From contig JAAWCC010000042.1 in the NCBI GenBank assembly GCA_022792975.1, positions 1 to 5,465 of the forward strand: a stretch of DNA of 5,465 nt. Reading direction: 5' to 3'. The translations under genes were made by a program, and so were the position numbers. Under the pieces are notes generated by a model. It saw only the letters and a list, made by a program, of their open reading frames with translations. It was not told the origin of the DNA and searched no databases. Origin of the DNA: Clostridia bacterium (GTDB taxonomy: Bacteria; Bacillota_A; Clostridia; TANB77; CAG-508). Positions 5,067-5,465 of this stretch are shown here, piece after piece. How positions within the stretch are numbered: position 1 is the stretch's first letter; the number at the start of each line of letters is the position of its first letter.

Positions 5067-5465
5067 TTATTTAGACGTTTTATTTTTGCTTTTTAGTTGG
5101 TATTTTATAAAAAAACTTAAAAAAATTACTGTAAAGATTAAAAATATTCCTGATATCCCTAATATAATTAAGCTTAAATTTTGATTATTAATATTTATTT
5201 TTGGCTCCTCATTAATGACTATTTCATTCTTTATACTATTTTCAGCTATATCATTTTTAATAATTTGAGAATTATCATTCTTTTGCTCCTCCATTTTTTT
5301 GTCTTCTGTATAGTCATTCACACGATTTATATCTACCTTCTGATTTAATTGTTCATTTTCAAGCTGCTCTTGCTTTGGTGCTACTTTATCTTTAATAAAT
5401 ATTGCTTTTAAGCCCATAATAAATGTTAAAATAAACATACATATATTTCCAATTAAAAATTCTAA
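5067..5465 (-). CDS. Hypothetical two-membrane-segment protein, 5' end outside window
   Basis: The frame is open to the right edge (LEFLIGNIC before the ATG at 5438). That ATG lies inside a hydrophobic segment and has no good ribosome binding site, so the gene probably starts outside the window. Visible 132 residues: a membrane segment at about 3-23, a very polar Lys/Glu/Asn/Asp-rich loop at 24-96, a second membrane segment at about 97-120 (LSLIILGISGIFLIFTVIFL), and a basic tail ending KSKNKTSK, probably cytoplasmic, so the loop would lie outside. I recognise no family. Its stop is only 25 bases before the next start (5041), with no terminator between, so the two are cotranscribed. Very AT-rich. 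The polar loop resembles a flexible spacer rather than a folded domain. Confidence 0.65.
   Translation of the reverse strand, partial: LEFLIGNICMFILTFIMGLKAIFIKDKVAPKQEQLENEQLNQKVDINRVNDYTEDKKMEEQKNDNSQIIKNDIAENSIKNEIVINEEPKININNQNLSLIILGISGIFLIFTVIFLSFFIKYQLKSKNKTSK

Noticed and set aside
1..5465. CRISPR array, tRNA or rRNA genes
   Set aside because: No regularly spaced repeats and no tRNA- or rRNA-like segments were seen on reading through both strands.

Overview
The window looks like chromosomal DNA from a low-GC, endospore-forming anaerobic Firmicute of the Clostridia. The main evidence is the 3' end of spoIIIAG followed directly by spoIIIAH, the last two genes of the spoIIIA sporulation operon. 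Strong AGGAGG-type ribosome binding sites and AT-rich intergenic DNA fit this. The exact genus cannot be read from the sequence.

Layout: (1) 2-1073, plus strand: spoIIIAG (5' end outside the window) and spoIIIAH, the ring-forming proteins of the mother-cell/forespore channel. (2) 1110-1163: a long hairpin where the spoIIIA operon meets a convergent minus-strand gene. (3) 1219-1887, minus strand: an unrecognised 222-aa protein, driven by an exact-consensus promoter (TTGACA, 17 bp, TATAAT with extended -10) at 2028-2056. (4) About 2119-3537: an IS30-family insertion sequence. Its single transposase gene (2194-3477) has the N-terminal HTH, a Cys-rich block and the D-D-E residues. Repeats surround the gene, but I could not fix the element's ends. 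(5) 3478-3815: an AT-rich intergenic stretch with a strong hairpin, a further copy of its arm sequence, and a promoter at its end. (6) 3816-4130, plus strand: a small predicted lipoprotein with its own promoter and terminator. (7) 4144-4179: a GC-rich hairpin probably serving as terminator for both sides. (8) 4234-5465, minus strand: two membrane-anchored protein genes in one transcription unit. The downstream gene is broken by a one-base frameshift near 4801, and the upstream gene runs off the right edge.

The genes do not form one pathway. The spoIIIA pair is core sporulation machinery. What follows is a patchwork of separately transcribed small genes with different base composition (hand-counted single 60-base lines: about 40% GC in spoIIIAH and the orphan gene, 47% in the lipoprotein gene, 27% in the transposase, 20% in the minus-strand pair). 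The IS sits between the orphan gene and the lipoprotein gene. I see no convincing evidence of a new multi-gene system. The items most worth a second look are the frameshifted membrane protein, the orphan gene with its unusually strong promoter, and the repeats around the IS30 gene.
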